Shown: piece after piece, positions 42,840-52,305 of the stretch
Numbering within the stretch: position 1 is the first letter of the stretch
Layout of the letters: every line of letters starts with the position of its first letter
NCBI GenBank assembly: GCA_934098505.1
Contig: CAKOOR010000001.1
Span: 62,001-126,000 of the forward strand
Length of the DNA stretch: 64,000 nt
Source: an uncultured Bacilli bacterium
GTDB taxonomy: Bacteria > Bacillota_I > Bacilli_A > RF39 > UBA660
Direction: 5' to 3'
The notes under the pieces: generated by a model
Databases searched by the model: none
The model's input: the letters and a program-made list of their open reading frames with translations, nothing else
What the model was told of the DNA's origin: nothing
Program-made: the position numbers and the translations under genes

Positions 42840-44810
42840 ATGCAAAGAAAGAAAAGAAATAAAAAAATAATTACAATTATAATTAGTATTATAGTACTAA
42901 TAATCTTAGGAAGTATATTTTACTCCTATAACAATTTAATAGGTAAAAGTAAGATAGATTTAACAGCATCTTTAGTTACTAAACAAAATGAAATAGAAAA
43001 GACTATAAAGACTAATGGTTATACTATTGATAATCCGAAAGTCTTATTAGATCCTTATGATGCTTCACCTTTAACAGCCTTAATTCTTTTTGAAACGGAA
43101 GAAGAAGTAAGTCCAAAAGTAACTATTGAAGGAAAAGATAAACTCACTACTATTGAAACTGAGTTTGCTAAGAATACTAAACATTATCTACCTATATATG
43201 GTTTATATGCTGATTATAATAATAAAGTAGATATTAGTTATACATTAAGTGATGGCAAGAAAATAACTAAACAAGTTGAGATTCAAACGGATAAGTTACC
43301 AGATGATTTTGTTTTACCAACTAGTGTCAAAAAAGATAGTAGTAAATTAACTAATGATTTATATTTCTTTACCCCATCTAGTAATGGATATACTTGTGCT
43401 TATGATGTTAATGGTGATGTTCGTTGGTATTTATCTAATAATGCTATTTGGGATAATACTAGACTTAAAAATGGTCATATGATGGTTAGTACAGAAAGAC
43501 TAGTTAATAGTCCCTACTATATGACAGGTTTATATGAAATAGATCTTTTAGGTCATATTTATAATGAATACTCCCTAAAAGGCGGCTACCACCATGATTA
43601 TTTTGAACTACCTAATGGTAATTTATTAGTGGCTAGTGATGATTTTAATAATGAGGCTGGTACCGTTGAGGATTATATTGTCGAACTTGATAGAACTACG
43701 GGTAATATCGTTAAAACTTGGGATTTAAAAGATATTTTAAATATGGAAGATGGTAAAAGTGAAAACTGGAGTAATTATGATTGGTTTCATAATAATTCCG
43801 TTTGGTATGATGAGGCTACTAACAGTATAACTTTATCCGGAAGACACCAAGACGCCGTTATTAATATTGATTATACATCTGGTAAGTTAAATTGGATAAT
43901 TGGGGATTCTACTAATTGGAGTAGTGAATATCAAAAGTATTTCTTTACTCCTGTTGGAAAAGACTTTGAATGGCAATGGTCTCAACACGCTGCGATGATT
44001 ACACCAGAAGGTTATGTCTTTATCTTTGATAATGGTAATAATAAAAGCAAAGATAGTTCTAAGTATGTTGAGGCATCTAACAGTTATTCTAGAGGAGTCA
44101 TGTATAAAATAGATACTGATAAAATGACTATTGAACAAATATATGAATATGGTAAAGAAAGAGGTAGTAGTTTTTATTCACCATATATTAGTGATGTTGA
44201 TTATTTAAGTAAGAATCATTATATAATTCATTCTGGGGGAATTGTTTATGTAGATGGTAAAAACTCTAATCAACCAGCCGGATTTTCTAGTAATACAACT
44301 TTAAAAAGTGATACAGTTGAAGTATTAAATGATAAAGTTATTTTTGAAATAGTTTTACCTACTAATAATTATCGTGTCGAAAAACTAAGTCTTTATACTG
44401 AAAATGATTATGAAAATACTTTGGGTAAAAGACTAGGTAGCCTAGGAGAAACAAAGGTAAGTAAAAAAGATAATAAATTTATTAAAACAGTAGAAATAGA
44501 TGATGATTATAATAAGCGTAATATTACTTTAACTAATGAAGAAGATAGATTAGTAATTAGTGGTAAGTTTAAAAAAGGAGAAAATGTTAGTTTTATCTTA
44601 AGGAAGGGTTTTACTAATAATTATTATGATCAAGTAATAAGTAAGAAACCTTATACGGCTTTATGCGTAGATATCTTTACAGAAGAAGAAACTAATGAGG
44701 GGATTAATATAACTAGATATATTAATAAAGAAACTTTAAGTGGTAAATATAGTATTTATATTAAGATAAATGATAAAATTTATAAGACTAATAGTTATAT
44801 AGAGATTTAA
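42840..44810 (+). CDS. arylsulfotransferase-family (ASST) membrane-anchored protein
   Basis: 656 residues from ATG 42840, after CAGGTGAT; earlier Met codons lack a site. One N-terminal membrane segment (about 8-30) anchors an extracellular domain. GYHHDYFELPNGNLLVASDD, WFHNNSVWYDE, ITLSGRHQDAVINID and WQWSQHAAM contain the conserved His residues of aryl-sulfate sulfotransferases, a six-bladed beta-propeller that moves sulfate from aryl sulfates to phenols without PAPS. The N-terminal 100 residues are a strand-exchange-like beta domain. A terminator follows. Confidence 0.85.
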   Translation: MQRKKRNKKIITIIISIIVLIILGSIFYSYNNLIGKSKIDLTASLVTKQNEIEKTIKTNGYTIDNPKVLLDPYDASPLTALILFETEEEVSPKVTIEGKDKLTTIETEFAKNTKHYLPIYGLYADYNNKVDISYTLSDGKKITKQVEIQTDKLPDDFVLPTSVKKDSSKLTNDLYFFTPSSNGYTCAYDVNGDVRWYLSNNAIWDNTRLKNGHMMVSTERLVNSPYYMTGLYEIDLLGHIYNEYSLKGGYHHDYFELPNGNLLVASDDFNNEAGTVEDYIVELDRTTGNIVKTWDLKDILNMEDGKSENWSNYDWFHNNSVWYDEATNSITLSGRHQDAVINIDYTSGKLNWIIGDSTNWSSEYQKYFFTPVGKDFEWQWSQHAAMITPEGYVFIFDNGNNKSKDSSKYVEASNSYSRGVMYKIDTDKMTIEQIYEYGKERGSSFYSPYISDVDYLSKNHYIIHSGGIVYVDGKNSNQPAGFSSNTTLKSDTVEVLNDKVIFEIVLPTNNYRVEKLSLYTENDYENTLGKRLGSLGETKVSKKDNKFIKTVEIDDDYNKRNITLTNEEDRLVISGKFKKGENVSFILRKGFTNNYYDQVISKKPYTALCVDIFTEEETNEGINITRYINKETLSGKYSIYIKINDKIYKTNSYIEI

Positions 44811-44856
44811 AAGAGGCTTTAGCAGAAATTAGTTGTTTCTACTTAAGCCTCTTTTT
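44811..44856 (+). terminator. intrinsic terminator of the ASST gene
   Basis: AAGAGGCTT pairs with AAGCCTCTT across a loop, followed by T residues. Confidence 0.8.
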
Positions 44857-44962
44857 AGACATTAATATTAATTATATATTAATAATGCTATTTTGTTTAA
44901 AAAAGTGATATTTATATCTTATTTTAACTTTTTAAGAACTTAAACTTATCATTTTACGTCTT

Positions 44963-45880
44963 TTATTTTGTTAAACTTCTAGAATTATCAGAACGCTCTT
45001 GCTTAAAATCTTGGCTTATTAAATTTGTAACTTCGTATAGTTCAGTAACACTCAAAAATGGCTTTTTAAAAGCATTATAGGCTTCGTAACTATCAACAAA
45101 AACGCTCAAAGAATTATATTTGATTTTATCAGTACCATTTTTCCAATAATTATTTCCATTAATTTCATAATATACATCGTTGCCCAAATCTAAAACCGGT
45201 ACAAAATTATCATTATTTTCAGTTAACACTATTTTGATAAGAGAAGTTGGATGTTTTTCATTATTGCTGGCATCTTCTTTTAATTGACTTAAGATTTCTT
45301 CGTCATTTTTATGAAAATATTTTTTATTCAAATCATCAATAATTTCTTGGGGTGTTCTAATTTTTTTTAAATTTTCTTCTGTTTCTTCAATAGTTTTAAC
45401 GTTTTTATTACTTGGAAATAATTGTTTTTCTTCGTCAGTTAGAGCGTCAAATACTATTATAGGATTATACTGTATTAAATCATAGATATCTAAAGTCATT
45501 AAGCCGTTAACTTCAGTACATATTTTATTTTCTGAATCTACGTTAAATAAATAAAATTTATTTTCAAATTTTGCAGAATTTACATAGGCAATATATTTAT
45601 TATAATATGCATCGTATCCATCAGTAATCGTATTTTGGTCATTGTTGGTATTTATGACGTCAGTATTTGTTTCTTTAGTTTCTTCTGGTGTTACAAGATG
45701 TTGTTCAAATTCGGTTTCTTCTTTAACATATTTACTGCAAATGCTACTAGAAGCACTGCTTGGTTCTTGGTAAGCCTTGGTTTTATCACTATCTTTTTTA
45801 GTATTTGTATTTGCTAAACACAAGATACAAATATCAGCAATAATAAAAGCCAACCCGGCACAAAGTCTATTTCTATTCAT
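44963..45880 (-). CDS. secreted or membrane-anchored hypothetical protein
   Basis: 305 residues. An N-terminal hydrophobic segment with basic start (about residues 4-24) looks like a signal peptide or anchor, followed by a Ser/Thr/Glu-rich linker and an acidic, Asn/Lys-rich helical domain. AGGGGGATT precedes the start. No known domain is recognised. It is a monocistronic minus-strand gene between the ASST gene and the SirA-like gene. Confidence 0.6.
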   Translation of the reverse strand: MNRNRLCAGLAFIIADICILCLANTNTKKDSDKTKAYQEPSSASSSICSKYVKEETEFEQHLVTPEETKETNTDVINTNNDQNTITDGYDAYYNKYIAYVNSAKFENKFYLFNVDSENKICTEVNGLMTLDIYDLIQYNPIIVFDALTDEEKQLFPSNKNVKTIEETEENLKKIRTPQEIIDDLNKKYFHKNDEEILSQLKEDASNNEKHPTSLIKIVLTENNDNFVPVLDLGNDVYYEINGNNYWKNGTDKIKYNSLSVFVDSYEAYNAFKKPFLSVTELYEVTNLISQDFKQERSDNSRSLTK

Positions 45881-46145
45881 AAATAATTAATCCCCCTTAT
45901 TAATAGAAGTTTTCTTCAATTGGCGTATATACTATCACAAAGTTTGCAAAATGTCAAGTTAATTCTATGCTTTTGGTACTACTCAGAATTTTTAATTCAT
46001 TAGCAATACAAAATACACAATCAATATGTAATTGTTTATTGCATGATTTCTAATAAAGTAAGTAGATTTAAAAATATTAATTGTTTTTTATATTTCGACA
46101 TATTTTTTAAAGTTAATCATGTATACTTTTTACAGGTGATGATTT

Positions 46146-46559
46146 TTGAGAAAGTTTTATATATTTAATATTAATAATGAATTTAAAACCTTAACTAGAG
46201 TATGTCCATATAATTTATTTAAATCATTTCAAAATATTTATATGTTAAATGAAACGGAACAAGAATATGGGATAAATATGTATGAAAAGATGGTAAGTCC
46301 AATTAATAAGTTGGAATTAAATAACTATTTATTTACGAGTTATAGAAATAATGATCATTATACTAAGTTTATGAATACACATATTTATAATAATTATTAT
46401 AATGATGAAGAAACTAAGTTAAAAATAGGTAATGCTTATCTTATAATGGAAACAACGGCCGCTAAACCAGAATTTTTTAGTAAATTAAAAGTTAATAGTA
46501 ATCTTTTTGCTTGTGATTTTCAAAATCAGGATTATTTTTGGATAGAAAGTATTGCTTAA
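46146..46559 (+). CDS. SirA-like protein (sporulation inhibitor of DNA replication)
   Basis: 137 residues with a TTG start at 46146 after AGGTGAT; the ATG at 46140 is in another frame. FYIFNINNEF at the start and LFACDFQNQDYFWIES at the end resemble SirA (YneE), which binds DnaA to block replication at sporulation. The following gene is YneF-like; sirA (yneE) and yneF are also neighbours in Bacillus subtilis, which supports the call. Conservation outside these blocks is too weak to be certain. Confidence 0.6.
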   Translation: MRKFYIFNINNEFKTLTRVCPYNLFKSFQNIYMLNETEQEYGINMYEKMVSPINKLELNNYLFTSYRNNDHYTKFMNTHIYNNYYNDEETKLKIGNAYLIMETTAAKPEFFSKLKVNSNLFACDFQNQDYFWIESIA

Positions 46560-46602
46560 AAATACTTTTTTTAGTACAATCCTTATTGAGGAGTGAATAA
46601 TT

Positions 46603-46812
46603 ATGTTACACGATATATTATTAATTCTTTTAGGATTTATAATTGGCTTTGTTATTGGTTTTATCGTAACAAGAAAAATGGTTCAAAAAGAAATGAAGAA
46701 AAATCCACCAATAAATGAAAAAATGATTGAGGTTATGTTTAGTAGTATGGGAAGAAAGCCTTCTCAAAAACAAATAAAAGAAACTATGCGTCAAATGAAC
46801 AGATTTATGTAA
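46603..46812 (+). CDS. yneF: YneF-family (UPF0154) small membrane protein
   Basis: 69 residues. One N-terminal Gly/Ile-rich membrane segment (about 4-25) is followed by ARKxVQKEMKKNPPINEKMIEVMFSSMGRKPS-like sequence, the conserved UPF0154 block, and QIKETMRQMN. GAGGAG precedes the start. The function is unknown. It sits directly after the SirA-like gene as in Bacillus. Confidence 0.88.
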   Translation: MLHDILLILLGFIIGFVIGFIVTRKMVQKEMKKNPPINEKMIEVMFSSMGRKPSQKQIKETMRQMNRFM

Positions 46813-46937
46813 AGGCATAGTTTTTTTAATTTCCGGTTGGTTTTAAAAGATGTTAATTAACTTGTAAATAGCAAGAAATTAATTAGACATACTATAAGTA
46901 ATTTGATAAAATAGAGAAGAAATGAAGGTGCATTAAA

Positions 46938-48212
46938 ATGTTTGTAGATGAGATAACAATTAAGTTGATTGCTGGTAAGGGTGGCGATGGTTGTACTTCC
47001 TTTCACCATGAAAAGTGTATGCCTAATTTAGGACCTGATGGGGCCAATGGTGGTCATGGGGCTAGCATTATCTTTGAAGTTGATAAAGGCTTAAGAACGT
47101 TAGTTGATTTAAAATATAATAAAATTGTTAAAGGTGACAAAGGCGAAAATGGTAAAGGCTCTAACCGTACGGGTGCTGATGCAAAGGATATCATTATAAA
47201 AGTTCCTGAAGGAACTACTGTGTATGATGCTAGTACTAATTTGATTTTAGTTGATTTAATTCATGATAAAGAGCGCTTTACGGTATGCCAAGGTGGCCGC
47301 GGTGGACGTGGTAATAAGGCGTTTGCTACTCATGAAAATCCGGCACCCAAAACAAGTGAATATGGCGAACCAGGCGAAGAAAAAATAATTAAATGTGAAC
47401 TTAAAGTTTTAGCTGATGTGGGCTTAGTTGGTTTTCCAAGTGTTGGTAAATCGACTTTGCTATCCGTTATAAGTTCTTCAAAACCAAAGATTGCGGCATA
47501 TCATTTTACAACTTTATCTCCTAACTTAGGAGTCGTAAAACTAAGTGATAATCGTAGCTTTGTTATGGCTGATTTACCAGGATTAATTGAAGGAGCGGCT
47601 TCCGGCATTGGTTTAGGTCTTAAATTTTTAAGACATGCTGAACGTACTAAAGTTTTAGCTCATGTAGTCGATATGGGTAGTAGTGAAGGCAGAGATCCGA
47701 TTGAGGATTATAGAATTATTAATGCGGAAATTGCTAAGTATAGTCAAAAGATGACAAAAAAACCAATGGTAGTTTTAGCAAATAAAATGGATTTGCCAGC
47801 TGCTTTAGATAATTTAGAAAAATTTAAGAAAACTTATCCAGAGGCTAAAATAATTCCTATTTCAGCAATTAGACAAGACGGTATAGATGCAGCAATGGCA
47901 GAATTAATGAATATTATTGATAGTACTCCCAAAGATAATCTTTACGATGAGGAAGATTATGCTTCCCATGTTGTTTATAAATATGAAAATGTTTTACCTT
48001 TTACTATCAAAAAAGTCAATGGTATGTGGCGAGTAGAAGGCACAGAAATTACTAAATTATTTAAAATGACAAAATTTACCGAAGATGAATCGGTAGCTAG
48101 ATTTTCACGAAAGCTAAAAGGAATGGGAGTAGAAGAGGCTTTATTAAATGCGGGTGCTACTTTAAATGATGATATTGAAATTGAAGGCTATGTCTTTAAG
48201 TTCAAAGATTAG
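46938..48212 (+). CDS. obgE: Obg-family GTPase, late 50S assembly
   Basis: 424 residues. An N-terminal glycine-rich Obg fold (GGKGGDGC-like start, GANGGHGASI, QGGRGGRGNKAF) precedes a G domain with G1 GFPSVGKST, G3 DLPGLIEGA and G4 NKMDLP. A C-terminal OCT domain ends at residue 424, as in Gram-positive Obg proteins (B. subtilis 428). It acts in 50S maturation and stress control. GAAGGTG precedes the start. Confidence 0.96.
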   Translation: MFVDEITIKLIAGKGGDGCTSFHHEKCMPNLGPDGANGGHGASIIFEVDKGLRTLVDLKYNKIVKGDKGENGKGSNRTGADAKDIIIKVPEGTTVYDASTNLILVDLIHDKERFTVCQGGRGGRGNKAFATHENPAPKTSEYGEPGEEKIIKCELKVLADVGLVGFPSVGKSTLLSVISSSKPKIAAYHFTTLSPNLGVVKLSDNRSFVMADLPGLIEGAASGIGLGLKFLRHAERTKVLAHVVDMGSSEGRDPIEDYRIINAEIAKYSQKMTKKPMVVLANKMDLPAALDNLEKFKKTYPEAKIIPISAIRQDGIDAAMAELMNIIDSTPKDNLYDEEDYASHVVYKYENVLPFTIKKVNGMWRVEGTEITKLFKMTKFTEDESVARFSRKLKGMGVEEALLNAGATLNDDIEIEGYVFKFKD

Positions 48213-48224
48213 GAAGTATGATTA

Positions 48225-48803
48225 ATGAAAAGTTTAACAAGAAATTTTATATATTTAATTTTATTTGCATTCTTAATATGGTGCTTTGTTTATTTAGGAA
48301 AAAAAGATTTTAGTTCAACTATTACGGATGCTGAAAGATTTAGCAAAGAATATACGACTATAGAGAAAGATAATCCTTTTGTTTATGCAAACTCTACCCG
48401 AGTTTTAAATATTTTAAATAATGAAACAGGAATAATTTTAGTCGGTTTTTCTAGTAATTTGTGGATGCAGGAATATGTTAAACAGTTATATCCTATTTTA
48501 AAAGAAAATAATATTGAAAAAGTATATTATTATGATGTTATAGAGGATCGAACTAAAAAGACTAAGAATTTCCGACAAATTGAAGATTTATTAAGCAAGT
48601 ATTTAAAGATTACAGATATGGGAGCTGAATATTTATTTACTCCAGCATTAATCTTTGTTAAAGATGGTAAAATTATTAATTATGATGATGAAACATCTTT
48701 AGTTTCTTATGATATGCGAACTGATACTTATTGGAACGAAGATGCAATTACTAATTTTCATAATAAAATAAATACTTATTTGAGTGAGGCTGATTATAAC
48801 TAA
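48225..48803 (+). CDS. membrane-anchored thioredoxin-fold protein lacking a CxxC pair
   Basis: 192 residues. A membrane segment (about 7-24) is followed by a thioredoxin-like fold: strand IILVGFSSNLWMQEYVKQLYP, helix, strand KVYYYDVI, then a cis-Pro-like TPALIFVKDGK. The active-site position reads SSNLW instead of CxxC, so it should not be a disulfide oxidoreductase. It overlaps the next gene by one base and may form part of a small envelope operon with it. Confidence 0.65.
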   Translation: MKSLTRNFIYLILFAFLIWCFVYLGKKDFSSTITDAERFSKEYTTIEKDNPFVYANSTRVLNILNNETGIILVGFSSNLWMQEYVKQLYPILKENNIEKVYYYDVIEDRTKKTKNFRQIEDLLSKYLKITDMGAEYLFTPALIFVKDGKIINYDDETSLVSYDMRTDTYWNEDAITNFHNKINTYLSEADYN

Positions 48804-49504
48804 TGCAAGAAAAAAATTATCTTAGTGTAACTTTATTTGTTTTGATTGTTTTTGTTCTTTTACTGGGTGGTAATTATCTAATAAAAAATAAAAATAAGAT
48901 AAGTCCAGTAAAAATTAAAGATATAAGAATTGATAATAGTAAAGATTATATTTATTTTACTGATAGTGATATAGCCTCAGAAGAATTAGATTTAACTTAT
49001 AGTACTATTCATATCAATATGAATAGTACTGATGCTAAAAATAAAGAAGATGAATTAAATCAAGAAATGAATATTGCTAAAGGAAGTATTAGAAAATATA
49101 GCAAAGAGGAAGTTGAAAAGAAAGAATTTACTAAAACTGTTCAAGAAGGTGAAATATATTATGCCGAGTATTTAAAATATGATGTTTTAGTAAGTGATAA
49201 TTATGTTACTTTGGAAACAATTAAAGGACATTATAATTTGTCTTCAAGTGATGATAATAATACGATAAAGTATTACACTTTCAGTAAAGAAGATGGTCAT
49301 ATAATGAGTATGGATGAAATTAAAAATGCTAATAAGATAAAGAATAGTGATATCGAAAAGACCAAGGAAAAATATCTTGAAGATAATGAAGATATTACGA
49401 TTAAAGAATATGAATTATATATAGATAAATATGGTAATACCATTATGAATTTGCTTGTAAATAGTGGGGATATCACTTATAATGATACTGTAAAGATTAA
49501 TTAA
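48803..49504 (+). CDS. membrane-anchored hypothetical protein
   Basis: 233 residues. One N-terminal membrane segment (about 6-26) precedes an extracytoplasmic Lys/Glu/Asn-rich domain with repeated short strands. No lipobox. ATG 48803 overlaps the stop of the thioredoxin-like gene. The family is not recognised, though a DUF4163-like exposed beta domain is possible. It lies between obgE and frr, which suggests a cell-envelope role in the same operon. Confidence 0.55.
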   Translation: MQEKNYLSVTLFVLIVFVLLLGGNYLIKNKNKISPVKIKDIRIDNSKDYIYFTDSDIASEELDLTYSTIHINMNSTDAKNKEDELNQEMNIAKGSIRKYSKEEVEKKEFTKTVQEGEIYYAEYLKYDVLVSDNYVTLETIKGHYNLSSSDDNNTIKYYTFSKEDGHIMSMDEIKNANKIKNSDIEKTKEKYLEDNEDITIKEYELYIDKYGNTIMNLLVNSGDITYNDTVKIN

Positions 49505-49540
49505 AGAAAGGAAATAATCTTAAAAGATTAAAAAAACGAT

Positions 49541-50077
49541 ATGAACTTAGATGAATTTGAAATGAAAATGATGAAGGCGATTGAAAATCTGGAAGAAAGA
49601 TATATTAATATTCGAGCAGGGCGCGCTAATCCATCAATGCTTAATGGAGTTATGGTTGATTTTTACGGAACACCAACACCAATTAGTAGTATTGCCAATA
49701 TTACTGTTCCTGAGGCAAGACAATTATTTGTTAAACCATTTGATAGAAGTACTTTAAAAAATATTGAACATGCTATTATTGCTGCTAATTTGGGTATCAA
49801 TCCAACTAATAATGGCGAAATGTTAATTATTACTATTCCGGCTTTAACTGAAGATAAAAGAAGAGAATATGTAAAACAAGCTAAGGCTTTAAGCGAAGAT
49901 GCTAAAGTTGCTTTAAGAAATATTAGACAAGATGCTAATAACGAAATAAAAAAATTAGAACTTCCAGAAGATCAAGAAAAGAGTAGTCTTAATGATGTTC
50001 AAGATTTAATTAATAAATATAACAGAATAGTTGATGAAAAACAAAAAGAAAAGGAAGAAGAACTAATGACTGTATAG
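49541..50077 (+). CDS. frr: ribosome recycling factor
   Basis: 178 residues, close to the 185 norm. With EF-G it splits the post-termination ribosome. RAGRANPSML, VDFYGTPTPI, NITVPEARQLFVKPFD and ITIPALTEDKRREYVKQAK are all family blocks; the C-terminal helical bundle is intact. The annotated ATG at 49541 has only a weak site; the family N-terminus begins with the helix MEEKMEKA-like and matches this start. An intrinsic terminator overlaps its last codons. Confidence 0.96.
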   Translation: MNLDEFEMKMMKAIENLEERYINIRAGRANPSMLNGVMVDFYGTPTPISSIANITVPEARQLFVKPFDRSTLKNIEHAIIAANLGINPTNNGEMLIITIPALTEDKRREYVKQAKALSEDAKVALRNIRQDANNEIKKLELPEDQEKSSLNDVQDLINKYNRIVDEKQKEKEEELMTV

Positions 50078-50087
50078 TTCTTTTTTA
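50058..50087 (+). terminator. intrinsic terminator overlapping the end of frr
   Basis: AAGAACTA pairs with TAGTTCTT, followed by T residues. It starts inside the last codons of frr. Confidence 0.7.
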
Positions 50088-50140
50088 GTATTAAGTAGAT
50101 TTAATTTTGTTAAAGAGCAAGTAAAAGTAGGTGGAAAAAA

Positions 50141-51982
50141 ATGAATCCAATAAAAGAACAAATTAAAGAGATTGAATTAAAAAATTTTTACCATAAGATA
50201 GAAAAACAGGGAATTGATAGCGATATTTTAAATGAAATATTAAATTGGCAAGGAGATATATTAGAAAAAGTTGACTTACTGATATCAGATTCTTTTGCTA
50301 AGTTTTCTTATTTAGAATATTTAAATAATTTAAATGAAGAAGAACTTGATCGTATCATTAAAAGCGATTTAAGTCCGGAAATTAAAAATATTATTTTACT
50401 TAATAATGGGCAGATAACAAATGTTATAAAAGATAAAAATATGTTGGCAGAGATGTTAAATGACAAGGTTAGCAATGATATTTTACTTTTGTATGGCATA
50501 CTTTTATTTAAAGAAATTGATGAAAGTAGTAGAAAAGCTTTTCTTTCCAGTATAAAAACTGATCATTTCGCAATAGCTAGTTTTATAAATAATAAGGTTG
50601 ATATTTTAAGAAAATTAGTTAAGAATGACGATTTTAAAAGTGGCTTATTAGCGATTTTTAAGAATTATGGTATTTCTGAGAATAAAGTTGCTGAGGAAAA
50701 ATTGACTGAATTACTAGAAACGGTACCTGAGCTTATTTTGGATTTAAATACTAATTCTTTTGCAGTGTATAAAAAGATTTTACAGAATGAGAAATATGTT
50801 AATATTTTAACTAGTCCAGAGGCTTTAACTCATAAATGGGGGATAGCCAGAAAATTAATAGATACTACTGATATGCTAAAAGAAAATGGATATCCTGAAA
50901 ATTTTAGCGATCATATTTTTGTTTTTGAGTTAATTGATAAATTTAAACCAAATTATATTGCTCATTTTGCTAATCTTTCGATTAATATTTTTTCTAATCC
51001 TTTAACTTTATTAAATATTGATGAAGATACTAAAGAGTTGTTTGGGAAAAATACCAATTTTACTGATATTGAATTATTAACTAGTCGCTTTTTTAATCAT
51101 TTTTTTAAAGATATGAAACCGGCGTTAAAAAAAGAAGTGATTTTGAAATTTGCTTATGCCTCTTATGAAGATAGAAAGTTAATATTAACTTTGCTAATTA
51201 AGGATTCTTATGTTAGGCATAAAGACGAAGCTTTAAAGGTAATAAAGAAATTAGAATTAAGAAATGATTACTTTTTTAACTGCTTAAATTTGGTTGTTTA
51301 TTATCCGGAATTAACACAAGAAATATTAAAAAAAGAAGTATTATCGCAACAGGATATTTTACTAATCAAATATTTGTTTACAATGCCCATAGTGGTTAAC
51401 CGTCCCTTAACGATTGCCCAGATACCGCAAAAGTTAAAAGAAAGCTTATTAAAGGCAAATGCTTCTCAGAAAAATAAATTGGGAATGAGTCCGGGTGGTC
51501 ATACTAAAGAAAAGCTTTTTAATGAATATGATGCATCTGTTATGTTTTTAGGAGAAACTGGTACTTTAGAAATCTATGATGCCTCTGCTACTCATCATTC
51601 TACTATTCTGGCGTCTTATATAGAAAATAATTATGGTTGTCTCGTTAATGATTTAAATAATGCGAGTGTTAAACTAGCTGCTATGGGTATAATAGTTATG
51701 ATAATTGAAGGGGAAGTAATGAATTTATACTTACCTTCTACATTAACACCAGCCCAATTAGCAACATTGCAATCTTATTTATCATCATTAAAAGAACCAG
51801 AAAAAGTTTGCTTTTATGGCTTAGTTATAAATAAAGTAGAAATAACTGACATTAATAAAATTGCTGGCGATTATGGTAGTGGTTATGAATTAAATCATGG
51901 TGATTCGATGGATTTAGATATTCTTTGCAATATTATCGAAAATACTTTTGCTTTAGAAAACCAAGTCAATATGAAAAAGTAA
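50141..51982 (+). CDS. large helical hypothetical protein
   Basis: 613 residues. Residues 1-400 are Leu/Lys/Glu-rich helices in a HEAT-like arrangement. The C-terminal part (450-600) is beta-rich, with FLGETGTLEIYDASATHHS and CFYGLVINKVEITD. No membrane segment, signal peptide or catalytic motif is recognised. GTAGGTGG lies upstream of ATG 50141. It is a single-gene unit ending in a long hairpin terminator. Function unknown. Confidence 0.55.
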   Translation: MNPIKEQIKEIELKNFYHKIEKQGIDSDILNEILNWQGDILEKVDLLISDSFAKFSYLEYLNNLNEEELDRIIKSDLSPEIKNIILLNNGQITNVIKDKNMLAEMLNDKVSNDILLLYGILLFKEIDESSRKAFLSSIKTDHFAIASFINNKVDILRKLVKNDDFKSGLLAIFKNYGISENKVAEEKLTELLETVPELILDLNTNSFAVYKKILQNEKYVNILTSPEALTHKWGIARKLIDTTDMLKENGYPENFSDHIFVFELIDKFKPNYIAHFANLSINIFSNPLTLLNIDEDTKELFGKNTNFTDIELLTSRFFNHFFKDMKPALKKEVILKFAYASYEDRKLILTLLIKDSYVRHKDEALKVIKKLELRNDYFFNCLNLVVYYPELTQEILKKEVLSQQDILLIKYLFTMPIVVNRPLTIAQIPQKLKESLLKANASQKNKLGMSPGGHTKEKLFNEYDASVMFLGETGTLEIYDASATHHSTILASYIENNYGCLVNDLNNASVKLAAMGIIVMIIEGEVMNLYLPSTLTPAQLATLQSYLSSLKEPEKVCFYGLVINKVEITDINKIAGDYGSGYELNHGDSMDLDILCNIIENTFALENQVNMKK

Positions 51983-52009
51983 GTTTAGAAAATAATTAAG
52001 TATGAATTA

Positions 52010-52070
52010 AAAAAACTAGTCGGATAAGTAACTGTTAAAAGTAGTTAATATCCTTAATGACTAGTTTTTT
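52010..52070 (+). terminator. long-stem intrinsic terminator
   Basis: AAAAACTAGTC pairs with GACTAGTTTTT, and inside this GGATAAGTAACT pairs with AGTTAATATCC. Confidence 0.8.
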
Positions 52071-52083
52071 AGTATTTGGTATT

Positions 52084-52106
52084 AAAAAACCCCGTATTTA
52101 CGGGGG
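52084..52106 (-). terminator. intrinsic terminator of tRNA-Arg
   Basis: On the minus strand CCCCGTAAATACGGGG is followed by six T, just downstream of the tRNA. Confidence 0.75.
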
Positions 52107-52118
52107 ATTTATTCATAC

Positions 52119-52195
52119 TGGTGTTTCCAGAGTGATTCGAACACTCGACCGTACGCTTAGAAGGCGTATGCTCTATCCAGCTGAGCTATGGAAAC
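52119..52195 (-). tRNA. tRNA-Arg (TCT)
   Basis: Minus strand: acceptor GTTTCCA pairs with TGGAAAC, then A and encoded CCA. Anticodon stem TACGC/GCGTA encloses CTTCTAA, anticodon TCT. The T arm has GTGTTCGAATCAC. Confidence 0.93.
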
Positions 52196-52305
52196 ATATC
52201 AATCAGCACAAATAAAATTATAAACTAAAAGTTCTTTATTTGCAAGGGTAAAATTCGAGTAAAAGAGAAAAAAAGCTTAATTTTGACAAAAATTCTGGAA
52301 AAAAG